DNA of 64,000 nt from assembly GCA_963790965.1 (NCBI GenBank), contig CAWBQO010000006.1:930001-994000 (forward strand), given 5' to 3'. Positions 1 through 9,080 of this stretch are shown here, piece after piece. The stretch is from CAWBQO01 sp963790965. GTDB lineage: Bacteria; Bacteroidota; Rhodothermia; Rhodothermales; DASSAV01. Every line of letters begins with the position of its first letter. Positions within the stretch are counted from its first letter, which is position 1. Both the position numbers and the translations under genes were made by a program. Below the pieces are notes generated by a model. That model was not told the origin of the DNA. It did no database searches and was given only the letters and a program-made list of their open reading frames with translations.

Positions 1-401
1 AGGTAGGTGGCGCGTCCTTGGTCGGGATGGCATTGAGGGAGGGCGGAGCGTTGCCTGTTGACGGAGCACCGACAAAGGCGGAGGCGGCGAGTAGGGGCAC
101 GATATGTGGTGCCCGTACACCGGCGTGTCATGCTGGGCGGAGGGAAGCATCTCAGGCGTGCTCGAAGGACAGATTCTTCGCTGCGCTCAGAATGACACGG
201 ACGGAGGTTGGAGGCGGCGGCGGGGACCCAGGCAGCGAAAGGAGGGCGGAACGGCCCTCGCGTGTCGTGCTGAAGGATGTGAAGCATCTCGGGCGTGCTT
301 GGTGTTGCCGCCTGTTGTGCTGAGGGGCGGGTAGGTCGCGGGGCGCGCGTGGTCTATGGTTCGTGGATCCTCTCCTCCCTGGCCTTTGAATGGTGGCGAC
401 C
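1..401. other. Gene-free stretch with repeat arms
   Basis: I see no credible gene here: the possible reading frames overlap each other and resemble no family. The stretch holds three copies of the dispersed 27-bp palindromic arm described in the repeat entries, at 126-152, 171-197 and 263-289. The first and third are degenerate and inverted relative to the second. The distance from the second to the third is shorter than in the standard 142-bp composite element, so this looks like a decayed copy. Confidence 0.6.
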
Positions 402-887
402 ATGAACTGGACCTATCGCGCGCAGCAGTGGTTCTCGCTGTCGGCTTCTGAAAGCGCAGTCCTGCTGACCCTCGGCGGCCTGCTTGCGCTCGGGGTAGCC
501 GTCCGCTATGTCCGCGCGCCGGACGCGCTGGATGCGCGGGACCTGTACGCGGAAGCGGACCGGGCGCTTCTGGAAGCCACAGCCGTCGCGGACTCGCTGC
601 CGCCGGCTGATCCCGTCCTATCCGACGTGCCGCTCTGGTCGCGCGTCGAGGCGGTGCTGCCGCCGGTCTTTCCGCTGGACCTTAATGCGGCGGGCGCGGA
701 GGACCTGGAGGAGCTGCCGCGCATCGGACCGGCGCTCGCGGCGCGGATCGTAGCGCATCGGAGGGCGAACGGACCGTTCCGCAGCGTGCGGGACCTGCTG
801 GACGTGAAAGGCATCGGCGAAAAGACGCTCGCTCACTTTGACACATTAGTCACCGTGGGAGGGGGCACGGACGTTCAAGAAAAATAG
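402..887 (+). CDS. ComEA-like helix-hairpin-helix membrane protein
   Basis: This 161-residue protein has one N-terminal membrane segment (about residues 18-36, ending GVAVRYV), a polar linker, and a C-terminal ComEA-type double helix-hairpin-helix domain. The domain starts at LDLNAAGAEDLEELPRIGP, runs through a second hairpin at DLLDVKGIGEKTL, and reaches almost to the end. Such domains bind DNA non-specifically; in ComEA they receive DNA during natural transformation. I prefer the ATG at 402 over the in-frame ATG at 390 because MNWTYRAQQWFSLS resembles the start of related anchored proteins; neither has a clear Shine-Dalgarno sequence. No other competence gene is adjacent, so a role in DNA uptake is inference. 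Confidence 0.75.
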   Translation: MNWTYRAQQWFSLSASESAVLLTLGGLLALGVAVRYVRAPDALDARDLYAEADRALLEATAVADSLPPADPVLSDVPLWSRVEAVLPPVFPLDLNAAGAEDLEELPRIGPALAARIVAHRRANGPFRSVRDLLDVKGIGEKTLAHFDTLVTVGGGTDVQEK

Positions 888-973
888 ATGCAAGGCGCAT
901 TTTAAGTTGCGCGCCTCCGGGTCGATCTCTATCATGTGCTGCACGTCCATTTAGCCTAAAGATCGCACCCGTT

Positions 974-2671
974 ATGGAACTGCTCGTCCCGCTGCTGCTC
1001 TTCGCGCTCGGCTCCGCTCTCGGTGCCGGTGCCATTTACTACTCGCTCTCCGGAAAGCTCAGTGAGGCCGGGAGGCAGATCAGCGAGGCCGAGCGGCAGA
1101 TCGGGGTGCTGCAGTCTGAAAGGGCCGTAGTGGATGAGCGCCTGAAGACGCAGGTGGAGGTCGTCGCGGCGCTGGAGGCGCAGATCGACCGCGCGCGTCT
1201 CAAGGAGCAGGAGGCTGCGCAAACGGCGCTCGAACTCGCCTCAACGAAGAGTGGCCTCGATGCCACCTGGCGGCGCGTGCAAGAACTGACGGCTGACGTG
1301 GCTCGACGCGAAACATCGCTAAAGGAGCAAGCAGACCTTGCAGGCACGCTGAAAGTCCGTCAGAAAGAACTGGAGACCCGCCTCGACGAGCAGCAGCGTG
1401 CCTTCGATGCGCGTCTCGAAGAACAGAAGCTGTCGTTCGACGCGCGCAAGGAGGAGCAGCAGCGCGCCTTCGACGCGCGGCTGGAAGAGCAGGAACGCGC
1501 GATCCAGAGGCAGGCCACCATGCTCGCCGAGGCGGAAAAGAAGCTCACCGACGTGTTCAAGTCGCTCTCGTCAGACGTGCTCAAGCAGAGCAGCGAATCC
1601 TTTCTGGACCTCGCAAAAAAGGCATTTGAAGCGGAGCAGGAGAAGGTCAAGGGCGATCTCGAGCAGCGCCGCGTCGCGGTCGACGCGCTCGTGAAGCCGA
1701 TCAAGGAGCAGATGGAGGGCATCGGCAAGCAGATGCAGGAGGTGGAGAAGAACCGCAACCACACCTACGGCTCGCTCGAGCAGATGGTGAAGTCAATGGG
1801 TGCCGAGCAAGTGGCGCTCAAGAAAGAGACCGCTTCGCTGGTGCAGGCGCTCGGAAAGTCGGGCGTTCGCGGCCGCTGGGGCGAAATGCAGCTCCGCCGC
1901 GTAGTCGAGATGGCGGGCATGGTCTCCTACTGCGACTTTGCGGAGCAGGAGAGCGTCGCTACGGACGACGGCCGCTTGCGTCCGGATATGGTCGTGAAGC
2001 TCCCCGGTGGGCGTTCGATCATCGTCGACTCGAAAGCACCGATGACCGCCTACTGGGAAGCGACCGAAGCGGCGGATGAGGAGACGCGCCGCGCGTGCCT
2101 GCAGCGCCACGCGCAGAGCCTGCGCTCGCACGTGCAGGGCCTGAGCGGCAAGCGATACGGCGATCACGTGGACGGCGCAATGGAGTTTGCCGTGCTCTTC
2201 CTGCCGGGCGAGATGCTCTACAGCGCCGCGCTGGAGCAAGACGCCGGCCTCATCGAATACGGCGTTGAGCGCAAGGTAATTGTCGCTACGCCGACGACGC
2301 TCATCGGTCTGCTCAACGCGGTCGCGTTCGGGTGGCGGCAGGAGCAGATCGCCGATAATGCAAAACGCATCAGCGAACTCGGGCAGGAGATGTACGACCG
2401 CATCCAAAAGCTCGCGTCGTTTGTCGACAAGCTTCGCACGAACATCGATCGGACGGTATCGTCTTACAATCAATTTGCCGCGTCGTTCGAGGGCCGCTTT
2501 CTCGTGTCGGCGCGACGCTTCAAAGAACTCGGCGTCAAGACGAGCGGCGAGATCGCGGAGATCAACCCCGTCGATACGCAGGCGCGCAGCCTGTCCGGAA
2601 TGGAGGTACCCTCCTCGCCGTCGCTTCCGGAGGCGGCCTTGAACGGCAACGGCAAGACGCTAAGCGCCTGA
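974..2671 (+). CDS. rmuC: DNA recombination protein RmuC
   Basis: The 565-residue protein has the RmuC layout: an N-terminal membrane anchor (residues 3-23), a long coiled coil (about 25-280), and the RmuC nuclease-like domain (about 290-510) with GVRGRWGEMQLRRVVEMAGM, LPGGRSIIVDSKAPMTAYW and VIVATPTTLIGLLNAVAFGWRQE. RmuC limits recombination between inverted repeats and other genome rearrangements. An unusual detail is an 11-residue repeat within the coiled coil at about residues 140-176 (QRAFDARLEEQ, a variant, then QRAFDARLEEQ again), a hendecad pattern. The gene stands alone between a ComEA-like gene upstream and a convergent gene downstream. Confidence 0.92.
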   Translation: MELLVPLLLFALGSALGAGAIYYSLSGKLSEAGRQISEAERQIGVLQSERAVVDERLKTQVEVVAALEAQIDRARLKEQEAAQTALELASTKSGLDATWRRVQELTADVARRETSLKEQADLAGTLKVRQKELETRLDEQQRAFDARLEEQKLSFDARKEEQQRAFDARLEEQERAIQRQATMLAEAEKKLTDVFKSLSSDVLKQSSESFLDLAKKAFEAEQEKVKGDLEQRRVAVDALVKPIKEQMEGIGKQMQEVEKNRNHTYGSLEQMVKSMGAEQVALKKETASLVQALGKSGVRGRWGEMQLRRVVEMAGMVSYCDFAEQESVATDDGRLRPDMVVKLPGGRSIIVDSKAPMTAYWEATEAADEETRRACLQRHAQSLRSHVQGLSGKRYGDHVDGAMEFAVLFLPGEMLYSAALEQDAGLIEYGVERKVIVATPTTLIGLLNAVAFGWRQEQIADNAKRISELGQEMYDRIQKLASFVDKLRTNIDRTVSSYNQFAASFEGRFLVSARRFKELGVKTSGEIAEINPVDTQARSLSGMEVPSSPSLPEAALNGNGKTLSA

Positions 2672-2690
2672 CTTCCCGTGGCGGCAGTCC

Positions 2691-3419
2691 TCAGTCCATT
2701 CCGAACGTCGCGTGAACGGTGACGGAGATCTCTTTGTCCCGCGTGCCGGTCGAGTACATACCCATGCCGGAGACTTCCGTTGAATACGGCTCCGTGATCT
2801 GGAAGACGCCTGCTCGGGCGGACTGCACGCCGCCGACCTCAGAGTCGTCAGCACCCGCGATCTCTTCGGCGCGGCTACGGGCGTCGCGCATGGCGGCACC
2901 GAGTAGGCTGTGCTTCAGATCGGTGACGCCGGTGTAGTAGTATTCGAGGTTTGAGCCTTCGAGGGCGGCTCCGGGCCGCATGAGTTCGCCCGGATTGACG
3001 GCGAGATCCTCGATCATCTGCGGATCCCCGGATACGACATAGGCGCTCTGCACGAGGTTGTAGCCGCTCGGCCCGTTCGCTCCCCAGTTCTGCTGCGCGT
3101 TCACCGGCTGCACCGAGATCGACGTGTCCGAGACACCGGCGCTACGGAGCGCCGCAACGAGGTGCTCAACGTCCTGATGGATTTCGCCGTAGCCGTACTG
3201 CAACTCGCCCTCGCCGACGCGGCGGGAGATCTGGAGCCGCCACTTGACCACGTCGGATGTGAACCGCTGCGAAGCCGACCCAACCACCTGGATCGTCCGC
3301 TCCGGCGTGCGGCTGTTGTAGAAAAAGAGGCCGAAAATGAGCGCGCTGAGAACGAGCGCGAGGCCGACCACGGCTGCCGCCCCGAGCCACGAGCGGTAAC
3401 CGGCTGAACGGGTTTCCAC
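2691..3419 (-). CDS. SIMPL domain (DUF541) membrane-anchored protein
   Basis: The product has an N-terminal membrane helix (WLGAAAVVGLALVLSALIFG) and a SIMPL/DUF541 domain that starts at RTIQVVGSASQRFTSDVVKW and ends with the typical DKEISVTVHATF strand. These periplasmic or surface domains are found in BP26/OMP28-like proteins, and their biochemical role is uncertain. The start is uncertain. The frame is open upstream to a TTG at 3530, but that extension has no family character. The GTG at 3419 gives a 242-residue protein beginning just before the anchor, though no strong ribosome-binding site precedes it. It converges on rmuC, with 19 bp between the two stops. Confidence 0.8.
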   Translation of the reverse strand: METRSAGYRSWLGAAAVVGLALVLSALIFGLFFYNSRTPERTIQVVGSASQRFTSDVVKWRLQISRRVGEGELQYGYGEIHQDVEHLVAALRSAGVSDTSISVQPVNAQQNWGANGPSGYNLVQSAYVVSGDPQMIEDLAVNPGELMRPGAALEGSNLEYYYTGVTDLKHSLLGAAMRDARSRAEEIAGADDSEVGGVQSARAGVFQITEPYSTEVSGMGMYSTGTRDKEISVTVHATFGMD

Positions 3420-3548
3420 GATTGTAGATGAGAGAGGTTGAAACAAGAAAGTGACGTGTCTAAACCATAGCGTCGAGAACTCGTTCCCCTGCCGCCGGGC
3501 CAGGCCGCTTCGATGCCGGACCGCTTCCAAGGCAGGGAGGCGGCGGCG

Positions 3549-4283
3549 TTACAAGCGCGTCCAGATGAGGACCGTCGCACAGCCGCCCGTGTAGCGCGCC
3601 GGCGGCCCGACTGCACCTGAATACACTTCCACTGCTTCGATATTAGCCACGTCCACAGCTGCATCAATGCTGAGATCGTTCGTCTCGCCCGCCACCAGCG
3701 TGCCGTCCACATACACGCGGACAAGGCAGCCGTAGCGCGTCGACTTCACCTGAACGCCATTTGGCCCCGGCTGCAAGTAGATGCCGCGCATCCCGAAAAG
3801 GACCTCGTGCGGGTAAGAGGGGTTGCGCCGCACGATCTCCTCGCGCGTCACAAACGTGCCGATGCTCTGCGTCTTGCGCGCGTAAAATTCCACTCGGTCG
3901 AGGTGGGGAAGAATGCGCTCGCCGCCGACGGTGACTTCGTCCAGCATAATCGGGTCGGGGGTGAGGAAGAGATCCACGACGAGGGTGTCGCCCGCCGCCA
4001 CGGGCAGCGGCCCACCGGAAGCCGGCTTAAAGCCCATCCGGGTGGCCTTGATCATGAACTTGCCTGGTACGGCGACCAACAGGAAGAGGCCCAGCGAATC
4101 GCTGTCGGTGCGCCGGTATCGCGTGCCGCCCACTTCTTGAATCGTAATGGCGACGCCTGCGACCGGCTCCTCGCTCTCCTCGCTGAACACCCGCCCCGCG
4201 ATGACCTGCGCCTCCGACGCGCGAAGCGGCAACAGGCAGCACAGCGCGAGCAGCGGCAATAAGACACGTCGCAGAGGTCGCAT
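3549..4283 (-). CDS. Plug-only TonB-type protein with carboxypeptidase-regulatory domain
   Basis: The ATG at 4283 gives a 244-residue protein with a signal peptide ending near LRASEAQ. A carboxypeptidase-regulatory-like beta-sandwich follows (VIAGRVFSEESEEPVAGVAI to FLTPDPIMLDEVTV), then a TonB-receptor plug-like domain: VTREEIVRRNP, GIYLQPGPNGV, VRVYVDGTLV, IEAVEVYSGAVGPPARY. The protein stops straight after the plug at CATVLIWTRL, with no 22-strand barrel. Short plug-only proteins of this kind recur in Gemmatimonadota and Rhodothermales, so this is probably not a truncation, but the function is unknown. An in-frame upstream ATG exists at 4352; I reject it because it would bury the signal peptide. 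Confidence 0.75.
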   Translation of the reverse strand: MRPLRRVLLPLLALCCLLPLRASEAQVIAGRVFSEESEEPVAGVAITIQEVGGTRYRRTDSDSLGLFLLVAVPGKFMIKATRMGFKPASGGPLPVAAGDTLVVDLFLTPDPIMLDEVTVGGERILPHLDRVEFYARKTQSIGTFVTREEIVRRNPSYPHEVLFGMRGIYLQPGPNGVQVKSTRYGCLVRVYVDGTLVAGETNDLSIDAAVDVANIEAVEVYSGAVGPPARYTGGCATVLIWTRL

Positions 4284-4817
4284 GGCAGGCTGTTGAAGAG
4301 AGGACGAGTGCGGCGCAGCATCCAATGCCGGCAGAACACCCGGGTAGAGCATCCTACCGGCCTATAATCTACGAACTGACCGCTCCAAAGCAGATCCTAC
4401 CTGGTGGGAAGCCGCGGAAAAGAGTTGGCGAGGGATTTAGAGGTCCGCGCCGGGGAGCGTGTTCATTATCAGCGGCCCGGCACCGTGTCTGGGAGCCGTC
4501 GGGAAGGGCAGATCCTTTCCGGCGTCCGGGATGACGGGCGGGGAGGACGGAGGAGGCTGGAACGTGAGAAGCCCTCGGAAGGCAGACCGCCCGCGCGCCA
4601 GGCTCTGCGCCGCATCGTGGCTGGCAGCGTCCCGGGTCCAAGCCTTGGCCGTTCATCTCGATTATCCCCTATGCTCCGGCGCTCCCGTTGTCCCCTCGCC
4701 GCGCCCGGACGCATGCCCGATGCGGTACAGGCTCAATATGCAGCCAACTTCGTAACAAACGCCGGTTCACTGCGTCTACGACACTCACTTCCTGCATTCG
4801 TACAGATCTCCAAACCA
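4284..4817. other. Divergent intergenic region
   Basis: This 534-bp gap lies between two divergently transcribed envelope genes and must hold both promoters. I cannot identify convincing promoter boxes. A GGCTGTTGAAG copy of the dispersed motif begins at about 4290. A decayed palindromic arm lies at about 4511-4537 (AGATCC...GGATGAC). No gene is supported. Confidence 0.5.
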
Positions 4818-6194
4818 ATGACCTCGCGCTCCCGGCATCGTTTGTCCCTTGCCGCTTCGCTCCTCTGCCTCTTGATGGCTGCTCCGGCCGCAGCCCAGGC
4901 TCCCCGGCAGATCACGTTCGACGAGGCGCTTCGCATTGCCTTCGAGCAGAACGTGCCGCTCCAGCAGGCGCAGAACCGAACCGACGTTCAGCGCATCCAG
5001 GTAAATCGCGCACGGATGCAGTTCTACCCGAGCCTCGAAATCGGGAGCAGCGCGCAGCAGAACTACGGGCGGCAGTTCAGCCAGGAAGAGTCGAAGATCG
5101 TTAACCGCGTCACGGAAAGCCTCGGCGCGGAGGCCCGCACGTCCGTCAACCTCTTCAACGGCTTTAGCGACGTGGCGACGCTCCGCCAGTCGCGCCTCCT
5201 CTCCCAGGCGAGCGAAGCAGACCTTCGGCGCGCCGAGCAGACGGTGGTCTTCTCCGTCGCCTCGGACTATATCGCGCTCATCGCGCAGAGCGCACAAGTG
5301 AAGGTGCAGCAGGAAAACCTTGAAGCCGAAAGGCAGCTTCTCGCGCAGATCGAGCAGTTCGTGCGCGTGGGCGCGCGGCCGGCATCAGACCTGTACACGC
5401 AGCAAGCAGCCGTTGCCGGCGCGGAACTGTCGGTGCTGGAGGCGCAGCAGCAGGTGCAGATTCAGGAGAGCAACCTCATCCAGACGCTCCAGCTCGATCC
5501 CTTCGAACCGTACGTCTTCGCTACGCCGGAAGTGGACACGTCGCTGTACAACCCGCTCGACCTCGCGGCACCGTCGCTCTTGCGTCGGGCTTACACGGAC
5601 CGGCCCGACCTCCGCGCGAGTGAGCTGAATATCCGCGCCGCCGAGGCAGGCATCCGCGCGGCGCAGTCTACGCGCTGGCCGCGGCTTTCGCTTACGTTCA
5701 ACTACGGCACGGCCTGGAACAGCGAGATTCCGAGCATTGCCGAGCCGGGTTCAACGATGCCCTTCGGCGAGCAGCTTCGGGAAAACCGGGGCGGCGGCGT
5801 GGGCTTGTCGCTGGGCCTTCCGATCTTTGATCGTAACCTGACGCGGTACAACACGCAGCTCGCCCAGATCGACTACAACGACGCGCAGCTGCGGCTCGAC
5901 GCGCTGCAGCAAGACATCGCGGTTCAGGTGCGGCAGGCGTACCTTGACTACCAGACCGCTCAGAAGCAGGTCGAGGTCTCACAGACGCAGGTGCGCGCCG
6001 CAGCGCTGGCGCTCCAGGCGGAGCAGGAGCGCTATGAACTCGGCGCGGCGACGCTCATCCAGGTCTCCCAGGCGCGCGCGCAGTTCGTCAGGGCCGAGAG
6101 TGCGCTCGTGCAGGCGCGTTATGATCGTATCTTCCGTGAGCGCCTGCTGGACTACTACGCCGGTGCCCTCGATCCGCAACAGCCGCTCTTCTGA
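4818..6194 (+). CDS. TolC-family outer-membrane efflux protein
   Basis: This 458-residue outer-membrane factor has a signal peptide (SLAASLLCLLMAAPAAAQ) and two OEP repeats. The first begins ITFDEALRIAFEQNVPLQQA and the second centres on PDLRASELNIRAAEAGIRAA. Each is rich in long Gln/Ala helices that would form the periplasmic alpha-barrel. Such proteins form the outer-membrane exit duct for RND or ABC efflux pumps or type I secretion. No inner-membrane pump or adaptor gene is adjacent, so the substrate is unknown. The frame is open upstream to 4404, but the signal peptide fixes the ATG at 4818. Confidence 0.9.
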   Translation: MTSRSRHRLSLAASLLCLLMAAPAAAQAPRQITFDEALRIAFEQNVPLQQAQNRTDVQRIQVNRARMQFYPSLEIGSSAQQNYGRQFSQEESKIVNRVTESLGAEARTSVNLFNGFSDVATLRQSRLLSQASEADLRRAEQTVVFSVASDYIALIAQSAQVKVQQENLEAERQLLAQIEQFVRVGARPASDLYTQQAAVAGAELSVLEAQQQVQIQESNLIQTLQLDPFEPYVFATPEVDTSLYNPLDLAAPSLLRRAYTDRPDLRASELNIRAAEAGIRAAQSTRWPRLSLTFNYGTAWNSEIPSIAEPGSTMPFGEQLRENRGGGVGLSLGLPIFDRNLTRYNTQLAQIDYNDAQLRLDALQQDIAVQVRQAYLDYQTAQKQVEVSQTQVRAAALALQAEQERYELGAATLIQVSQARAQFVRAESALVQARYDRIFRERLLDYYAGALDPQQPLF

Positions 6195-6213
6195 CTCCTC
6201 CCGCCCCTTCGGC

Positions 6214-7224
6214 ATGATCCTCTCCGCGCCGCGCTCACACCCCTGGCACTCGACCGATCACCACCGTCCGAAGGGCGGATTTCAGAACATCTGGGGCTTG
6301 CCGCGCGAGGCCGTAGGACTGAAGGCCCTCAAGTGGGGCGTCGGGTTTATGTTGAAAGGCCGGCAGACCGGACCGCTGCCGGCGTCGGTCTTTGTAGACG
6401 GAGAGGCGCTGCGCGAGGTGCCGAAGGGGCTTCGGATCACGTGGATCGGCCACGCGGCGCTGCTTCTGCAGTGGCCCGGGCTGGCCGTGCTCACCGATCC
6501 GATGTTTGGAGAACGCGCCTCGCCGTTCTCCTTTGCCGGGCCGGATCGGAAACCGCCGCTCCCGATCTCCATCGAAGCCCTGCCGCCGGTTGATCTCGTG
6601 CTCATCTCGCACGACCACTACGATCACCTGGACGAAGGAAGCATCCGCAGACTCGTTGCCCATCACGATCCGCTCTTCGCGGTGCCACTCGGCCTCAAAA
6701 AGACGCTAAAAGGGTGGGGCGTTTCGCGCGTGATCGAGCTGGACTGGGGGCAATATGCGGAGGCCGATGACGTGCGGCTCGACTGCGTGCCGGCCAAGCA
6801 CTTCTCCGGGCGCGGGATGCACAACCGCGACGGCACGCTCTGGTGCGGCTGGTATATCAAGCCCGCAAAGGGGCCGACGGTCTACTTTGCGGGGGATTCG
6901 GCGTATGCGCCGCTCTTCGCCGGCGTGCGCGAGCGGCTGGGGGTGCCGGACGTGGCGCTGCTACCTATCGGCGCTTACGATCCGCGCTGGTTCATGCAGC
7001 CCGTCCACATGGACCCGGAGGAAGCCGCGCAGGCGGCGCTCGACTTGGACGCAGCGCACGTCCTTCCGATTCATTGGGGGACGTTCCGGCTGACGGACGA
7101 ACCCCTTACCGAGCCGCCGCTGCGTGCAGAGGCCGCAATGAAGTCCGTGGGGGCGGGGGACAGGCTCCACGTGCTGCCCATTGGCGGGAGCTGGGAGTTG
7201 CCTGCGGCCGATCAGGAGAGGTAG
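6214..7224 (+). CDS. Metallo-beta-lactamase-fold hydrolase (NAPE-PLD/UlaG-like)
   Basis: This 336-residue soluble hydrolase carries the metal-binding motif HDHYDH at residues 133-138. Later ligands are probably His196 (AKHFSGRG), Asp228 (GDSAY) and His287 (HWGTF). The N-terminal GGFQNIWG, WIGHAALLLQ and the late LPIGAYDPRWFMQPVHMDPEEA match the Lactamase_B_2 branch that includes N-acyl-phosphatidylethanolamine phospholipase D and UlaG lactonase. The substrate cannot be read from sequence. The ATG at 6214 starts 19 bp after the tolC-like stop, so the two may be co-transcribed. Its 3' end overlaps the convergent HD-PycTM gene by 13 bp. Confidence 0.85.
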   Translation: MILSAPRSHPWHSTDHHRPKGGFQNIWGLPREAVGLKALKWGVGFMLKGRQTGPLPASVFVDGEALREVPKGLRITWIGHAALLLQWPGLAVLTDPMFGERASPFSFAGPDRKPPLPISIEALPPVDLVLISHDHYDHLDEGSIRRLVAHHDPLFAVPLGLKKTLKGWGVSRVIELDWGQYAEADDVRLDCVPAKHFSGRGMHNRDGTLWCGWYIKPAKGPTVYFAGDSAYAPLFAGVRERLGVPDVALLPIGAYDPRWFMQPVHMDPEEAAQAALDLDAAHVLPIHWGTFRLTDEPLTEPPLRAEAAMKSVGAGDRLHVLPIGGSWELPAADQER

Positions 7225-8408
7225 AAAAAGAGCGCAAAGAGGATCACGCTCAAGATGAGGCCGCCCATAAACGAGCTGTAGGAAATCCAGAGCAGTCGGT
7301 ACTTGCGCTGGAGTACGTGCCCGAGCGAGTAGATGTCCGCGATCATGTTGTCGTAGAGCATCTGCGAATCGGCCATGAGTTCCTGAATGCCGACGTTGAA
7401 GTCGTCCAGCGGCATGTTGGTAAAGTTGCCGAAGAAGAGGATGTTCGTGCGCGACTGCCGCACCTCCGTCAAGGAGAACGACTTGCTCGTCACCTTCGGC
7501 CGCGCGCTCAAAATCGCAAACACGATGGCGATCAAACAGGTGATGAGCAGCGACGCCGACGGAATAATCAGCCACGGGTCCGTCTGCAGCCGGGTGGAAA
7601 TGAACGACATGATGATCGACATCAAGATCGCGTTGATGCTGATCATGATGTTGGCCTTCGAATCCGCTATCGAGCTTAGGCTGATGTGCGTTCGGTAGGC
7701 GGTTCGGAACATCGTCTCAATGCCCCGGGTGGGCACCTCGCGGTCCTTCTTGTCGAGGCGTTCCGGCAGGCGTTCGCGGCCGAGAAGCAGGGCAAGGCGC
7801 TGGTGGACGGCCGTCAGGTGCTTCGTGCGCCGCTTCTCGTACTTCTTGCGCGTCCAGTCAGTGTAGAAGCGAACCGCCGTGAGATATGCAAGCTGCCGGT
7901 CCGCCCACTCCTCGTCCGCAAGCTTCAGGTCGCACTTCATTTCCCATTCGAGACGCACCCGGTCCGACCATTTGAAGAACTGCTTGTTGCCGACGTGGGT
8001 GAGGTTGGCGTCGTGCAGGATCTGTTCTTCGCTGCCGTCCGGCTCTTGATCGGTGTGGACGGACCGAATCAGCCCCGTGATGCGGTCTATCGTCTCTTGC
8101 TCCTCGCCGCGTTCCTGGAGAAAGCGCGTGGCAACGCGCACGCTCTCGCCGACGGGATCGGCGTAGTCGTTCAGGTAGCCGGTGTCATGGAGCCACGCGG
8201 CGGTCACCACCGGCGCTGCGTCCGCCGGAGAAAGGCCCGCCTTCTTGGCGATCTTGACGGCAGCGCCGGCGACCTCAACGGTGTGCGCATAGGCGTGGTA
8301 GACCAGCCCCTCGTCCGCCTCTTTGAACAAGGAATATACATGAGCGGCAGCGGCCGGAACCAGTTCCGTCGATTCGACGAGGGCGGGCGTGTCGGTATCA
8401 GGATTCAT
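7212..8408 (-). CDS. HD-domain phosphohydrolase fused to Pycsar-type membrane domain
   Basis: This 398-residue fusion has two parts. Residues 15-190 form an HD domain, with His38 and His42 in VYHAYAHTVEV, the His74-Asp75 pair in AAWLHDTGY, and HDANLTHVG later. Residues 233-397 match the PycTM (DUF5706) domain: RTAYRTHISLSSIADSKANI leads into membrane helices at about 254-272 and 279-301, with another at 373-396. In Pycsar anti-phage systems PycTM proteins are effectors triggered by cCMP or cUMP. HD domains usually hydrolyse nucleotides or phosphoesters. No cyclase gene is next to it, so the signal is unknown; the HD half could degrade the signal or nucleotides. The HD-PycTM fusion occurs elsewhere in Bacteroidota. 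Confidence 0.82.
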   Translation of the reverse strand: MNPDTDTPALVESTELVPAAAAHVYSLFKEADEGLVYHAYAHTVEVAGAAVKIAKKAGLSPADAAPVVTAAWLHDTGYLNDYADPVGESVRVATRFLQERGEEQETIDRITGLIRSVHTDQEPDGSEEQILHDANLTHVGNKQFFKWSDRVRLEWEMKCDLKLADEEWADRQLAYLTAVRFYTDWTRKKYEKRRTKHLTAVHQRLALLLGRERLPERLDKKDREVPTRGIETMFRTAYRTHISLSSIADSKANIMISINAILMSIIMSFISTRLQTDPWLIIPSASLLITCLIAIVFAILSARPKVTSKSFSLTEVRQSRTNILFFGNFTNMPLDDFNVGIQELMADSQMLYDNMIADIYSLGHVLQRKYRLLWISYSSFMGGLILSVILFALFFYLS

Positions 8409-8663
8409 ACGCGGGCGCGAAGGTGCGGAGCAGCGGGCATGGCCGAAGGAGGCACATGGTCGCGGACAAGGCCTTCTAAACGCGGATGATCGGCGAGGGG
8501 TCCTGAGGCGGCGGCGGTGTACCCGATTCGTATCCAGAACCGCGCCGAGTCATATTGATATGGAAAACGAACGAGGCCACTGCCGGACCGGAAATGACTA
8601 ACAGGCTGTTGAAATAAGGTAAATCCTGGCCGGTCATCAAAGCTTGGTACGGTCAGATCAACA

Positions 8664-8977
8664 GCCACTGAAAGCATGGAACAGATGCTTCGCTTCGCTC
8701 AGCATGACACGCTGGGAGGGCGATGCCTTTCTTGAGGTCCTCAGCGCTGCCTCTATTGGGGTCCTCAGCGCCCCCGGTAGCCTCCATACCCCCCGTTTGT
8801 CATCCTGAGCGCAGCGAAGGATCTGATTTCTTTCGCAGCCTGCGACGCTTCGGTGCGCCGTCGTGGCGACCGAGGGCTTGTTGCCAATCCTGCGCACTCC
8901 CGTTATCCCCCGACACCCCCGGATGTCACCCTGAACGCAGTGAAGGATCTACCCATCCAGGCTGATAAGAGGCTGTT
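8664..8977 (+). repeat. 314-bp direct repeat, copy 1
   Basis: This block is repeated at 9134-9447 at an offset of exactly 470 bp with no gaps and about nine substitutions (roughly 97 percent identity). It contains palindromic arms at 8683-8709 (forward), 8798-8824 (reverse) and 8924-8950 (reverse). The first two arms bound one 142-bp composite element. It ends with AAGAGGCTGTT. Confidence 0.95.
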
Positions 8978-9080
8978 GATGGATGGCGGACGGACTATAT
9001 CGAGGCCTGATCACGCTCGGCGCGTGTCTTGAAGAATGACTAACACCCCCTTGAATCCCCCTCCAGGGGGAGGTTGCGGC

